Assembly: GCF_028640845.1 (NCBI RefSeq)
Contig: NC_080540.1
Location: 135,684,420 to 135,748,419 of the forward strand
Reading direction: 5' to 3'
Length of the DNA stretch: 64,000 nt
From: Ahaetulla prasina
Taxonomy: Eukaryota; Chordata; Lepidosauria; Squamata; Colubridae
Of this stretch, positions 34,412 to 45,117 are shown piece by piece. Each line of letters opens with the position of its first letter. Position 1 is the stretch's first letter. Both the position numbers and the translations under genes were made by a program. The notes below the pieces were generated by a model. It searched no databases. It was not told the DNA's origin and saw only the letters and a list, made by a program, of their open reading frames with translations.

Positions 34412-35109
34412 CAAATTTAGCTTTTTCACAGCTTGAAGCTGCCAGGGATGTTCAGATTTACTGTTTTCAATGTTCATTTTTAAAACCTACTTTCTATTCA
34501 GAAATAGCTGGAGATTGGAATCTACAGGCTGGCATTTGTGATGAGATAGCATGATCTTCAGAATTCTTACCACTCCAGAAAAAAAAGAGAGAGAGAGAGA
34601 CTATTTTTAATTAGGTACCCCGTTGCAGCAGAAGGGGTTCTCTAACATCAAAAAGACAATCTATCAAGTCAATTTTTTCTCAAATCAATAAATATTGCTT
34701 TATTCTTATTGCTGCTGGAAGGAGCAGGAGGAGGAAACCACCACCTTTCCTAGGCAGCTGACACCTGAGCAAAACCTTTGGTTTTCTTGTTAAATTCTTG
34801 TTCATGCTGGAACAGCGTAAGGCAAGAGCAGCAACCCGACAGGAACATAAAAAGATGAAGTCAGCCTCCTTGGACTGTTTGCACACTTCATGCTGCTTTT
34901 CACAGTTCTTTGCAGGTCTCAGATATTGCAGATTTGCACACTTGCATCCCCGGCTGCCCTATACGTATTTTGCTATGCAGGTCCAGTGACCAGCATCCCT
35001 CAGAGAAAACCGGAGAGGCAATGTAGAGGAATAGCTCTCTGAGCCCAGACATTAAAATCTTTACAAATAAAAACCTTTGGCTGGTAAGGGCCTTTCTGCA
35101 TATGCAGAA
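34412..35109. other. Unique noncoding DNA
   Basis: Nothing recognised. Confidence 0.5.
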
Positions 35110-35300
35110 TGTGCTCTCCAAATGACATTGTTGAGAAGGGCAATCGCAACTCTCCTGATGTCGAGGAGTGCTAGCACTGATGATGTTACCTAGTTTGGGC
35201 AATGAAACGTCTGCAAGAAACCAACCCAGCTCAGAGAGCACTAAGGACCCCTCATTTCAACCATGAGCTACAAATATTCTCCTTTATTGATCTCCTGATG
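35110..35300. repeat. Unclassified interspersed repeat, paired with 38900-39030
   Basis: 'atgaaacgtctgcaagaaac' and 'gctcagagagcactaaggac', then 'gagctacaaatattctcct', recur in the same order and strand at 38935-39020. I recognise the motif as a common squamate repeat but cannot name the family. Confidence 0.6.
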
Positions 35301-36227
35301 TTGTCTTTTTCAATATCAATTTCAGTTAGCCTTAGCCAGCACAGTCAAAATATATGTAAGATAGGAATGGTCATCCCAACCTCATTTGAAGCACTGCAAT
35401 GTCCCCATCCCTGAAGAGCCAGATATATTCTTGGGGTGCAAAAACATGGAATGATAACTACAGCACACCCCAATAATCTCTTTCATACCATGCAACGGTA
35501 TTGTGGCTTCTCATAAATGAACATGCATGCTCCTTGCCCAGGAAAGGCGAGGGAAACTCTCTATTTTAATCCTGGTTAGAAATTCATCCATAAACTAGCC
35601 CTAAAGTCTTATCATCAATAAAGAGCACCCGCCGTCATCACTATGCAGGCCACCCTCCTTCCATTACTGGACTTGCTCTTTACTGAAAATAGGCTTTTGG
35701 ACAAAAGGAATAGCAGCAAAATTGTCCACTGGTTTTCCCACCTGCTTTTCAAAGCTTCTACGTGCCTCTAATTAATGTGAAAACTTCCCCAATTGCCTTT
35801 GAGTTAAAATGTGCCAACAGTGAATTTGCATGTCTTTGCCACTTCTGTTTTTATTTATCAATCTTTCTTTGTGGTTTAAATAGCAAGCAACAGGGAGAAG
35901 TGCTCTGGGATGATATAATGGTGCAACCCAATACAACGTTGTGGGCTTATGAGTAACTAGGACAATCAAGTTTTGTTTTTTTAAAAACCTGGCATATATA
36001 TCGAAGAGGCATCAAGTCTCCAAATTCTCCCAAGTGAGTATTTGCCATGTTTGTTGTATGGATGCAATTAAAAATGTCTAAGTCACCCTCGCAGTAAATG
36101 GTTCTCATAGTAACAATGGTTAGGTTTTTGAAGCCATTTAGAAAAACAAAGTAAATTAACTTTTTATTCTGCTGTTCAGTCAGGTTTGATTCTCAGAGAT
36201 TTCTTGGACAAATCCCTGTAATTTTCT
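35301..36227. other. Unique noncoding DNA
   Basis: Nothing recognised. Confidence 0.5.
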
Positions 36228-36368
36228 TGGCAGGGTTTTTCAGAAGTGATTTGCCACTTTCTCCTTCCCAGGGCTGAGAGAAAGTGACTGGCCCAAGATC
36301 ACCCAACTGGTTTCGTGCCCAATGGGGGACGGGAACTCTCGGTTTCTAGCTTGATGCCTTAACTTGAT
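36228..36368 (-). mobile_element. tRNA-derived SINE, family C fragment
   Basis: 'gagagaaagtgactggccca', 'agatcacccaactggtttcg' and a reverse tRNA-like head 'actctcggtttctagctt' match 24559-24776. Confidence 0.7.
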
Positions 36369-36529
36369 CTGTTAATTTGTTTCTCAATTTAACTCCTAAA
36401 TAATATTAAACATGTGCCTCTCATGTATGGCTTCCTCTGGAATCTTGGTATCATGAATGTTTGACATCATGGGCATGTCTCCAACTCTCTTTAAACTGAG
36501 AATTTCAGCCCAAAGCATTCCATCTAGTG

Positions 36530-36618
36530 TAGTGTTTCTCAACTTCACCATTGCTGGCTGGGGAATTCTGGGAGTTGAAGTTTACACCTCTTAAAGTTGC
36601 CCAGGTTGAGAAACACTG
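36530..36618. mobile_element. hAT-type MITE (89 bp)
   Basis: Ends tagtgtttctcaac and ggttgagaaacactg. Flanks atctagtg (36522-36529) and agctagtg (36619-36626) match at 7 of 8. The interior 'ggaattctgggagttgaag' is shared with the other members. Confidence 0.88.
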
Positions 36619-36889
36619 AGCTAGTGCATCTCTAAGCTTGTTAAAAATGCCTATTTTGAAAGCTGCTGTATGTATATCTTTAAAACTATGGCCCAATACA
36701 TTGTTGTTAGCAGGCTGGATTCATGCATTGTGCTATAAGCCATGGATTATTTCCATTGTTGTTTACTGAATAAATCATAATCTGGATCTCACGTAATGCT
36801 AAGCCATAAACAATTTGTTACAGATCACACTGGCTGGATTCACTTTAAGTCAGAAATAAGCAACCCACTTTATAATTAGCATTATCTAT

Positions 36890-37152
36890 CACGGGTAAAA
36901 TGCAGCAGGTTCTGACAGGTTCTGGAGAACCGGTAGCGGAAATTTTGAGCAGTTCGGAGAACCATCAAATACCACCTCTGGCTGGTCCCAGAGTGGGGAG
37001 GGAATGGAAATTTTGCAATATCCTTCCCCCAGGAGTGGGGAGGGAATGGGGATTTTGCAGTATCCTTCCCCTGCCATGCCCACCAAGCCACACCACGCAC
37101 ACTAAGCCACGCCCACAGAACTGGTAGTAAAAAAAATTGGATTTCGCCACTG
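36890..37152. mobile_element. Nonautonomous hAT element, family X (263 bp), perfect 8-bp target-site duplication
   Basis: Begins cacgggtaaaatgcagcagg and ends ttggatttcgccactg. Flanks ttatctat (36882-36889) and ttatctat (37153-37160) are identical. Inside are about two copies of a unit near 38 bp containing 'gagggaatgg', 'attttgca' and 'tatccttcccc', then 'cacgcacactaagccacgcc'. A second, interrupted copy is at 43703-45109. Overlapping frames on both strands are repeat artefacts. Confidence 0.93.
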
Positions 37153-37160
37153 TTATCTAT

Positions 37161-38514
37161 GATATATAATCTAGGACAGTGAAAAAAAATTGAAGCCCAT
37201 ACCCAGCAAATTTTAAAGCCCAATGCAAATTCTGTTTGTCTAATTTAAATCAAACCAGATTAATCCCAATCAAATCCTAAATTCTGTTTCTGTTACTATT
37301 CAAGCTAAATGGGTAATTAAGCAACAACCTGAGTGCAAACATTCTTGAAACAAGTTTTTTTTTAGGGTAATTAGTAAACAAGATGAACTCAGTTAAGTTA
37401 TGCTTCTGTTGCAAGACTACAAGTAAATTAGATTTTTAAATAGCTCTGCAGAAGTCATGCGTATATAGAGCCAGTGTAATTAATTCATCCAAAGATCATG
37501 GATGTTTCAATGCAGAAAAGCAACAAACAGAAGCTCTGTCAAAGTATTTCATTCCTATTTGGAAAGAAATACAAAAGTGTCAGGCCTCATAATTATCCAG
37601 ATCTTAGTCTCCTGTGCAAAACAGAACTACTTTCTGCTCTTAGAAACCCACATATGGCTGGTTTGAAAATTCAGGGATAAAAGCCTGGATATGTGCCCCA
37701 TCTATATAGAAGGTGAACACAGCTGCCAGTTTTTGAGATGTGGAAACAAGGCTTTTTCAGTAATGGCACCTAAATTAAGGCTAAACACCTGTGTATTTTT
37801 GAAAGGCAACACATATTGGGCATAAAGATGCTCGTTACATTGGCTCTGTCACATACATATTGGTTGCTATGTTTTATGAATAGTGATTCCTCAGAGTTTG
37901 CTTTGATGTCACAGTGGCAATTTTATCTCAGCTGCCACTGGATTAACTTCTCTGATGTCACAAGGTTAGCTGAAGAACAGCTTAGTGCTTTTTTTAAAAA
38001 AAACAGTGGCTGCCTTATCTTTTTCATATTTATCATAATCCTCTTATTAAAATTTTAAATCTCTGGGATCTCTGGTGCCTGCTTTCTACAACCTATCATT
38101 CTGTTGGCCCTAAACTCATTGTTAAATCCCATCTGCTGTAATGTGTTTCTAAAGATGTCCTCTGGCTTAGCAGAAACATTTTTAGCCAGGTAAGAGGAAC
38201 AAGACTCCTTTGTTATGCATGTGCAACCAGACTTGGGAGGTCTAATCTGTATTAAAAACAGCTCGGCATTTTCATCAATCTAGCAGCTTCTAGTTTTTAG
38301 ACACTGTTAGGAAGCGGAAGACTCTTCTAGGGTCAACTCTCAAAACCCAGTAGTTTTACCTGTGATTATTGCACTTACAACTGAGGCTGAATTTGAACCT
38401 GGTCATAGTCCCACATCTTAACCACTCCATCACTTTGGTTCTTGAGAGAGTTTCCCAAAAGACAATCACATTAGTCTGTTGCAAGGAAAAGAAAGGGATC
38501 TCGCAGGCATTAAA
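37161..38514. other. Unique noncoding DNA
   Basis: Nothing recognised. Confidence 0.5.
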
Positions 38515-38516
38515 GG

Positions 38517-38640
38517 ATAGAATAGAACAGAACAGAACAGAACAGAACAGAATTTATTGGCCAAGTGTGATTGGACACACAAGGAATTTGTTTTGGTGCA
38601 TATGCTCTCAGTGTATATAAAAGAAAAGAAAAAGATAAAG
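38517..38640 (-). mobile_element. CR1/L3-type LINE 3' end, inverted, with degenerate AATAG-type tail
   Basis: Reads (gaatagaacagaacagaaca...) then 'aatttattggccaagtgtga', 'ttggacacacaaggaatttg' and 'gcatatgctctcagtgta', the inverse of 18750-18828. The microsatellite has drifted from gaata to gaaca units. Confidence 0.87.
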
Positions 38641-38889
38641 ATAAAGGCTAGAAGTGGTATTATGGGAATAAACTTTCATAAACAGTTTTGTTTATCTTTA
38701 AAATGTCACCATCAGACTTTTTGCTGTCATGAGATCATAGGTTTTATGTATATTGTACCACACTGTCTCGCCTTGCTTACTTTTCATAGCACTATATTTG
38801 CTGAACCATTTTTAGTAAGTTTCTACAAAAAGCAAGCAACAAGGCTGTGAAATGGGGAGGGAGAAGGAATTAGGTCTCCTCCGAGGGTT

Positions 38890-39030
38890 GCACTAGTGGG
38901 AAAAAACCCTGCAACCTATAATCTAGCTTCGGTAATTAAATGTCTCCAAGAAAACAATCAAGCTCAGAGAGCACCAAAAATCCTTCATTTCAACGCTGAG
39001 CTACAAATATTCTCCTCTATTGGTAACTAT
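38890..39030. repeat. Unclassified interspersed repeat, paired with 35110-35300
   Basis: 'aatgtctccaagaaaacaat', 'agctcagagagcaccaaaaa', 'gagctacaaatattctcctc' in the same order as at 35200-35285. Confidence 0.6.
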
Positions 39031-40863
39031 AATCTTATTTGGAAAGAGAGCATCACACTGAAAGAGTCAACCCCAATCAATTCCCACATGGGATATGTAG
39101 TCTGGTCCCGAAGGGTTATCATTTAACAGGGAAGACCAAAAGGGCCACTGGATTAGAGAGAAGGATGGCACAGACTGTGTGATCAATAGGTGATTGCAAC
39201 ACTACTGCTCTGATCTCCAATGCTGCAAAAATGAAGCAACACGCACAAAAAGAACAAACAAACAACAACAAGAAATCTCATCAATTTTACAGACTCTTGT
39301 CAATTGTATCACAATACATCACTTGCCATGCCAATAAAGTATCAGTGAAGTACACCACTTTATTCCCACACTTTGCCCTTCTTGACTCCTAAAAAAAAAA
39401 AAAAAGCAGAAAGGAGTGCTCAGCCAATTTCTAGGCAGGACCAGAATTCATAATAGTTAGGGCTTGGGGCGCATGCAGCTCATGCCAATTGCTGCTGCCA
39501 CAAATGTTTCAGGACTAACTAAGAGGAGAAAAACAGAGAGCACACGAAAGATTGGAGTATTGATCTTGGAGCTCACTGCCTAAATTGGAAGCTCAGCTGT
39601 GTCTGGATGGGGGAATGGAAGTGGACCAGTGGCACCGTCTGACTATTGAACAGGAAAAGCCATTGATTGGTGTTCCAAGTCTCTTGGCAGGCATCACAGG
39701 GAAAGAAACCAGAGGGGGAATTAGTAGAAAGCCGGAGGTATAAATTCTGAAGTCATGGCCAAAGTGATACACGCACAGTCCTCCTTGGAACCCGAAAAAG
39801 GTGCATAGAAGCTGATTTTGACGGAGGAGGATAGAAAATTAAATCCCTGAGAGAAGAATGTTGCCTGCCCTTCAAATTTAACCTTCAAAAAGGTCTTCAT
39901 GGGCTAGTTCCACTCTATCTTTCTGTCCTTAGCTCATAAATGTTCCTCCCTGTGACCTTTGCTCTGGCAATTCTATTCTTCTCAGCCACCTGAAGGTCTC
40001 CTGTCATCTTAAACTATTTTTCCTGTCCTGCCTGGCCAACAGCCTCCTCCCTCCCTTCTTCAAATACTTCATAAAATTGACAATTTTCAAGAAGCTTCTG
40101 ACTCTCCATCATTATTTCTATGGGGTACCTGGGTTGAAGTACATACTGTATAATGTGTTCTTGCATTAGTCTGGTTGTACTATTCGCATGTCATGGTTGC
40201 CCAGCTAGATTTTCAGCTTATTGGAGTAGGGACTTTGCTGGGTTTGCGTATAAAACAAAGAGAAATATTTATTTCTGTCTTTCTTTCGACCCCAATTAGA
40301 CCTTGCCTTAGCATTAAAAGTCCCGCACACTGAATATTTGTTGAGAAATATTATTTGTGTCTGCCATTGTTAAAGTAACCCACTTTAAATCACTTTAAGG
40401 CAACCAATCATTCCATAGGATGATCTGCGTACATGATCTGCATACACAATTCCCAGCTTGCTAAACCACATCTGAATGATTGAAGGTTGCAACATGCATT
40501 TCTTTTTCACATCTTTCCCTTGCCTTTTCCATTTTTTCAGTTTAAATAAACTGCTGCTAGCTATTACTTTCAAAATAGAGAACATTTTAGGGAGTTTTAC
40601 TTTAAAGGTCCTGGTTGATAATTTAAGATTAAATCTCAATTTGCCATTTTGGATATAGCAGTTACAATTTAATTAAACAGAATATAAGCAGAGAAGAAGG
40701 GAGGAATGAGAGAAGATTATACAGTCACATCACTAGTTCTTGGCTGCCAAACTATGATTTAGCAAACTAAGAACTGAATGCCATATGTTGCAAGTCATTT
40801 CCCAGCTATAACTAGAAACCATAGTATTCCTCTGGATCTCATTCAAGCAATAAAAGCCAATTA
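39031..40863. other. Unique noncoding DNA
   Basis: No family I can defend. Part of 39880-40110 has the feel of an old retroelement 3' region, but I could not place it. Confidence 0.45.
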
Positions 40864-40954
40864 TGGAAGGAAGGAAGGAAGGAAGGAAGGAAGGAAGGAA
40901 GGAAGGAAGGAAGGAAGGAAGGAAGGAAGGAAGGAAGGAAGGAAGGAAGGAAGG
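40864..40954. repeat. (GGAA)n microsatellite, about 22 units, ending in (GGAT)n
   Basis: Pure ggaa tandem tract followed by ggatggatggat. The open frames here are artefacts. Confidence 0.96.
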
Positions 40955-41429
40955 ATGGATGGATCATGAGTAAGAAAGTAGACTAGGACAATTGATATCA
41001 GTTTTAGAATGTATGCCAATTGCATTTTTGTTTTTGTATATAAATGAGATTCAATTGTACAGTAATGTACTGTAGCAAATCTGAAAGCAGTTTTAGAAGC
41101 TGAATAATTTGACATTTTTCCAAAAAGGTGTTTTCCAAAAAGGTTGTACATTAGAATACAACTCCCATGTTCCTCAGCCTGCATATCAATTGGCAATATT
41201 GGTCAGGAATTTTGCACAATATAGGAAGCAACAAACCCACAAGCATAAGGATACTGCTTGGGCAAGAAAGGGTGAAAATATTAATTAGTCAACCATGTTT
41301 ACTACTTGGAGTCCCTTTTTCACAGGGGTATGGCAATTTGCACTGAATGAAGGCCAAACTAGGAAAACGTCTAACCTTCTACAAATAAGATTCAGAAATA
41401 TTAAAACATAAGATTATTTCTGTTTTTAA

Positions 41430-41860
41430 GCAATAACTTTATTCAATATTACAACAATAAAAATTAATACAAACAAAAAAAGATAAAATAAAAATCAAAA
41501 GTGCTATAAAGAAAGAAAACATGGAAAAATAGAAAAAGAAAGAAAAAGAAATATAATAAGAAAAAGAAAATAAATATTTAAAGAAGTGGCTTCCCCCTTC
41601 ATCATAACAAGTACAAACAATGTTCATCTTCTCGTAACCTATAACAAAAAGTCTCTTCTTTCCATATTCCATCTCTTACCTACAAACAAATCCTTAAATC
41701 CTATCTTTACAGTTTTGATGTCAGCAAAAGTCCACTAAGGCAGGGGTGTCCAACCTTGGCAAATTTAAAACCTGCAGACTTCTATTCCCAGAACACCCCT
41801 GCATTAGATAACAACATATCTATTTTAACCTGGATCAAATAAGCCAGCTTTATATTCTTT
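41430..41860 (-). mobile_element. L1 LINE 3' end, inverted
   Basis: From the minus strand: a T-rich tail with 'gcactt', 'tgattttta', 'tttgtttgtattaattttta' and a final aataaag-type signal, parallel to the plus-strand L1 ends at 9280-9410 and 12160-12310. 'attttaacctggatcaaata' at 41822 is the inverse of the region near 9078. A small hAT MITE (41741-41801) interrupts it. Confidence 0.65.
41741..41801. mobile_element. Very short hAT-type MITE (61 bp)
   Basis: Begins caggggtgtccaaccttggc and ends gaacacccctg, inverted ends of 8 or more bases. The flanks match poorly (cactaagg and cattagat), so the target-site duplication is not established. Confidence 0.65.
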
Positions 41861-42586
41861 CTCTTACTTCTAACAATCTTAATCTTCAGTCCTTTCAAAT
41901 AATGTCATGGGACTTGATTTCTTTTCATGTTCTTCTTTGTGTCTTCTAACAAGACTATTCTGTTTTTTAAAAAAGGAAAAATGTTTTAAAAGCAGATTCA
42001 GAAAGATAGAATGGAACAGAAAAGGATTAACAGTTAAGCAAATGGAAACTGCAAATGAGCAACATTTCCTAGCCAACTGGAACATCCTCCCAATCATTGT
42101 CAACACAGAAAAGAATTGTCAGAACAGAGATATTATGAAGTCCATCTTAGCATCCTTTGGCTGTACATTAACCCATCTTCAGAAAGTTTCCTTCAGTCAT
42201 GAAACCCAGGAGATTCTGTCTCGCCATGGAAAGCTTATTTTGCAAAGCAAAGAAACTTTCAAGGGAAAAAAAATGCTAATAGGACCCAGAAAGAAGAAAA
42301 TTGCCTGTCATGGATATCTCACTCTCCTTGTTTGAGTGCTACATCATGAAAGTTCCACAGCAGGGAGCAGGGGTAACACATTCCCAGAATCTTTGAAAGG
42401 AATAGGATAAAGTACTCCTACGTAATTTTTACATGACATTAAGTTATCTGTTATGGTACCAAGACTAGACAGATGTATTTGTAGACCAGCAACTATCCAA
42501 GATATCTATGAGGCAGCAAATTAATTACATTTTACAATGACTGTCAGATTTCAGCAACCCGAAAGTAAGCAACTTCAGAGAAGTAC
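41861..42586. other. Unique noncoding DNA
   Basis: A 142-codon plus-strand frame (41907-42335) is the longest in this region but has no recognisable domain or repeat identity. I would not call it a gene without expression data. Confidence 0.45.
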
Positions 42587-42905
42587 TGTAGGAAGTTAAA
42601 ACCCATCCCTCTCCTAGAAAATGATATATTTTAGGAAATATTAAAAGGGCGGAATATTTCCCCTAAAAGGGAGGCAGAAACTCACTCCCCCCTTGCTATT
42701 GGGCCATTAAGGCCTGGGCCAGTCTATTCTACATAACATAGATCTACCTCCTTCAGGCAGAGCCATTTAACTGCCCTTCATTGCATTACCCAGCAAGATT
42801 CAACCAAACTTAACACAGAGACAACCTACAAAGCTAGCCATGACCTCTGACAGCAACTAATTAGGATATTCTTCCTATGCCCCAGGAAGTTCAAGCTAGC
42901 AAGGG

Positions 42906-42911
42906 TATAAA
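42906..42911 (+). promoter_or_regulatory. TATA box of the solo LTR
   Basis: tataaa in gggtataaacccc, about 70 bases upstream of the polyadenylation signal, as expected for a U3-R arrangement. Whether it is active is unknown. Confidence 0.6.
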
Positions 42912-42977
42912 CCCCAGGACACTCAGCATCTCTTCCTCTTTCTGCCTAGGATCTCAAGCCATGTGATCCTGTTCATC

Positions 42978-42983
42978 AATAAA
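42978..42983 (+). promoter_or_regulatory. Polyadenylation signal of the solo LTR
   Basis: aataaa in catcaataaacctt, inside the solo LTR. In the related LTRs at 46.2 and 49.8 kb the corresponding place reads ccattaaacc on the sense strand, a weaker variant. Confidence 0.6.
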
Positions 42984-43702
42984 CCTTCTTTCCAAGCAAC
43001 TTCCATGAATCCAGTGTCTTTTTCCCCACTTGGAACTGAACCCAGATGGACATTTCTTCCAACAGTTTTGTAATTTTTAAAAAGCCCAGTTTGTAGAACC
43101 TCTCTATCTGAAGCCCAAATATTTTTTATAGAGGTCATAAAACACAAATATTTAATGTCAAAACATTAACTGTTCCTTTTTGTTACCTACTGCTAGCCAG
43201 TTTTTAAGTTCTAAAAGTACATCAATTTTTATTCCTGTTTTATTGCTTTATCTTCACAAAAAACAAATAAGTTCCCTTTCAGGAAAAAAAATATGCTTCA
43301 GTTTGCTTGCTAAGTGTTTGATATTCCTCATGTACTGGATTAGGAAAGCAGACCTCCACAGGCAGAGAATGCGAACAGTAGGAATTCCTTTCTGGTCCTC
43401 TCCCTGTGCAAGTACAGATGACCTCAGATGATAAGTATAAAGAAATAAACATGCCATCTTTGAACTTTTGCTTGTCAATAGCACTGTAAAGGACCAGAAC
43501 AGGGATCGCAAAAATACATGTTAGAGAGAAAGTCCTGCAACTGTGGCCACAACTCATCTTGGCAAAAAGGGAATGAGGTAGAGATTGAACATCATTCCTT
43601 AGAAGCTGAAAACGATCCATCAGTCTGGTTCTCTGCCCAGACCCCTTGCAATAATGTCCTGTTGAGAGGGTTCTGCTTCCTAGACAAGATTAGGATAACG
43701 AC

Positions 43703-45109
43703 CAGGGGTGAAATTCAGCAGGTTCTGACAGGTTCTGGAGAACCGGTAGCGGAAATTCTGAGTAGTTCGGAGACCCGGCAAATGCCACCTCTGGCTGGGC
43801 CCAGAATGGGGTGGGAATGGAGATTTTGCAATATCCTTCCCCCAGAAGTGAGGAGGGAATGGGGCAGGGGTGAAATCTAAAAATTTTCCCTACCGGTTCT
43901 GTGGGCGTGGCTTAATTGGTGGGCATGGGTTGGTGGTCAGATGACTGTGTGGGTGTGGCCAATAACAATAAATAATAAAAATAATAAACAAAGTATAAAA
44001 AGCAATAAGAGGTACCAAAAACCAACTTTCACACTTTACACACACACAACACAACACAACTGACTCACACACCATGTAAAAGCAGCTGCACTTCACATTT
44101 CACACAGCCACAAAAAGCTCAAAAACCAGCTTTCACACTTTACACACACACAACACAACACAACTGACATACACACACACACACACACACAAAATACCAC
44201 ATACAGCTTTCTGAGATTTTGTGTGTTTGTGTAGTTAGAGTGAAACACTACAGAAACACACCAAATCTCAGAAAGCTGCACAAATATTTTATTTTATTAT
44301 TTTATTTTATTTTTTAAGGTTTGTGGACTTCAATTCCCAGAGTTCCTCAGCCAGCAAAGCCAGCCAGCATTAGTTGCTCAGTGATGAAATAGATTAGCTA
44401 AGCAACTGATCCTGTCTCGTGCTGAAAGTGAAACTGGGGCTTTTGGGCTGGGAAAAAAGCCATGCGTTGGATCAGTAATCAGGTAAGTGCCTTAGAATCT
44501 CTTAAAAGGAGGTTTTCTACATGTTTTCTACAGAAAACATGTTTTTTAAGGTTCTGCTGATGAGGAACTCAGGTGAGATCGGCAGAGGAGCCTTTAAATT
44601 TTTTTTTTTTAAAGTTTAAAGGCTCTGCCGATCTCAGTTGAGGGGCAGGATCCCCAAAGGCTTTTTTTAACTTTTAAAGGCATGTTTCAGCTGAAGAAAA
44701 GCCTGCTTTTAAAAGTAAAAAAAAAAAACCTCTGCTGATGGTGCGGCTCAGCAGAGGCAGGGGGGCGGGGCCAGGGATGTTTGCTACCAGTCCTCCGAAC
44801 CACCAGCCGCCATTGCTAGCGAATCGCGTGAGCCAGTCCGAACTGGGAGCATTTAACCCTTGGAATGGGGATTTTGCAGTATCCTTTCTCTGGAGTGGGA
44901 TGGGAATGGAGATTTTGCAGTGTCCTTCCCCTGGAGGGGAGTGGGAATGGAGATTTTGGAGTATCCTTCCCCCAGGAGTGGAGAGGGAATGTGGATTTTG
45001 CAGTATCCTTCCCCTGCTATGCCCACCAAGCTACGCCCACTAAGCCACACCATGCCCACCAAGCCATGCCCACAGAACTGGTAGTAAAAAAAATTGAATT
45101 CCACCACTG
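43703..45109. mobile_element. Nonautonomous hAT element, family X, interrupted by element Y
   Basis: Left part 43703-43864 starts caggggtgaaattcagcagg; right part 44863-45109 ends ttgaattccaccactg. Outer flanks ataacgac (43695-43702) and ataatgac (45110-45117) match at 7 of 8. The right part has at least three copies of the unit of about 38 bp ('gggaatggagattttgcagt', 'atccttcccc'), more than the copy at 36890-37152. The frames at 44738-45110 on both strands arise from this tandem repeat. Confidence 0.9.
43865..44862. mobile_element. Nonautonomous hAT element, family Y (998 bp), inserted in X
   Basis: Begins caggggtgaaatctaa and ends gagcatttaacccttg; the first twelve bases and the inverse of the last twelve agree at most positions. 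The 8-bp duplication gaatgggg is perfect (43857-43864 and 44863-44870). The interior has no transposase ORF. It holds a direct repeat of about 48 bp ('accaactttcacactttaca' near 44020 and 'accagctttcacactttaca' near 44125), a hairpin at 44203-44281 (agctttctgagatttt and its inverse) and another at about 44588-44630 (gcctttaaa and tttaaaggc). Confidence 0.92.
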
Positions 45110-45117
45110 ATAATGAC

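Larger units (their letters stand above)
42587..43064 (+). mobile_element. Solo LTR (478 bp), related to the LTRs of the 46.2-50.4 kb element
   Basis: Starts tgtaggaagttaaaac and ends catttcttccaaca (TG...CA). The last 120 bases (for example 'ctcaagccatgtgatcctg', 'acttggaactgaacccagat') match the LTRs at 46163-46730 and 49848-50420 read on the minus strand, so this is the same or a sister family in the opposite orientation. It has a TATA box (42906-42911) and an AATAAA signal (42978-42983). Flanks gtac and gttt share only gt, so a duplication is not demonstrable. Confidence 0.85.

Noticed and set aside
39880..40110. Possible old LINE or gene 3' region
   Set aside because: Fragments looked retroelement-like in translation, but I could not match them to a family or follow a frame.
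41907..42335. 142-codon open frame as a possible gene
   Set aside because: No domain, signal or splice context. One frame of this length is expected by chance among so many in 64 kb. Kept only as unannotated sequence.
44738..45110. Overlapping frames with repeated 'FAVSFP' or 'CSILPL' blocks
   Set aside because: They are translations of the 38-bp tandem unit in hAT element X.
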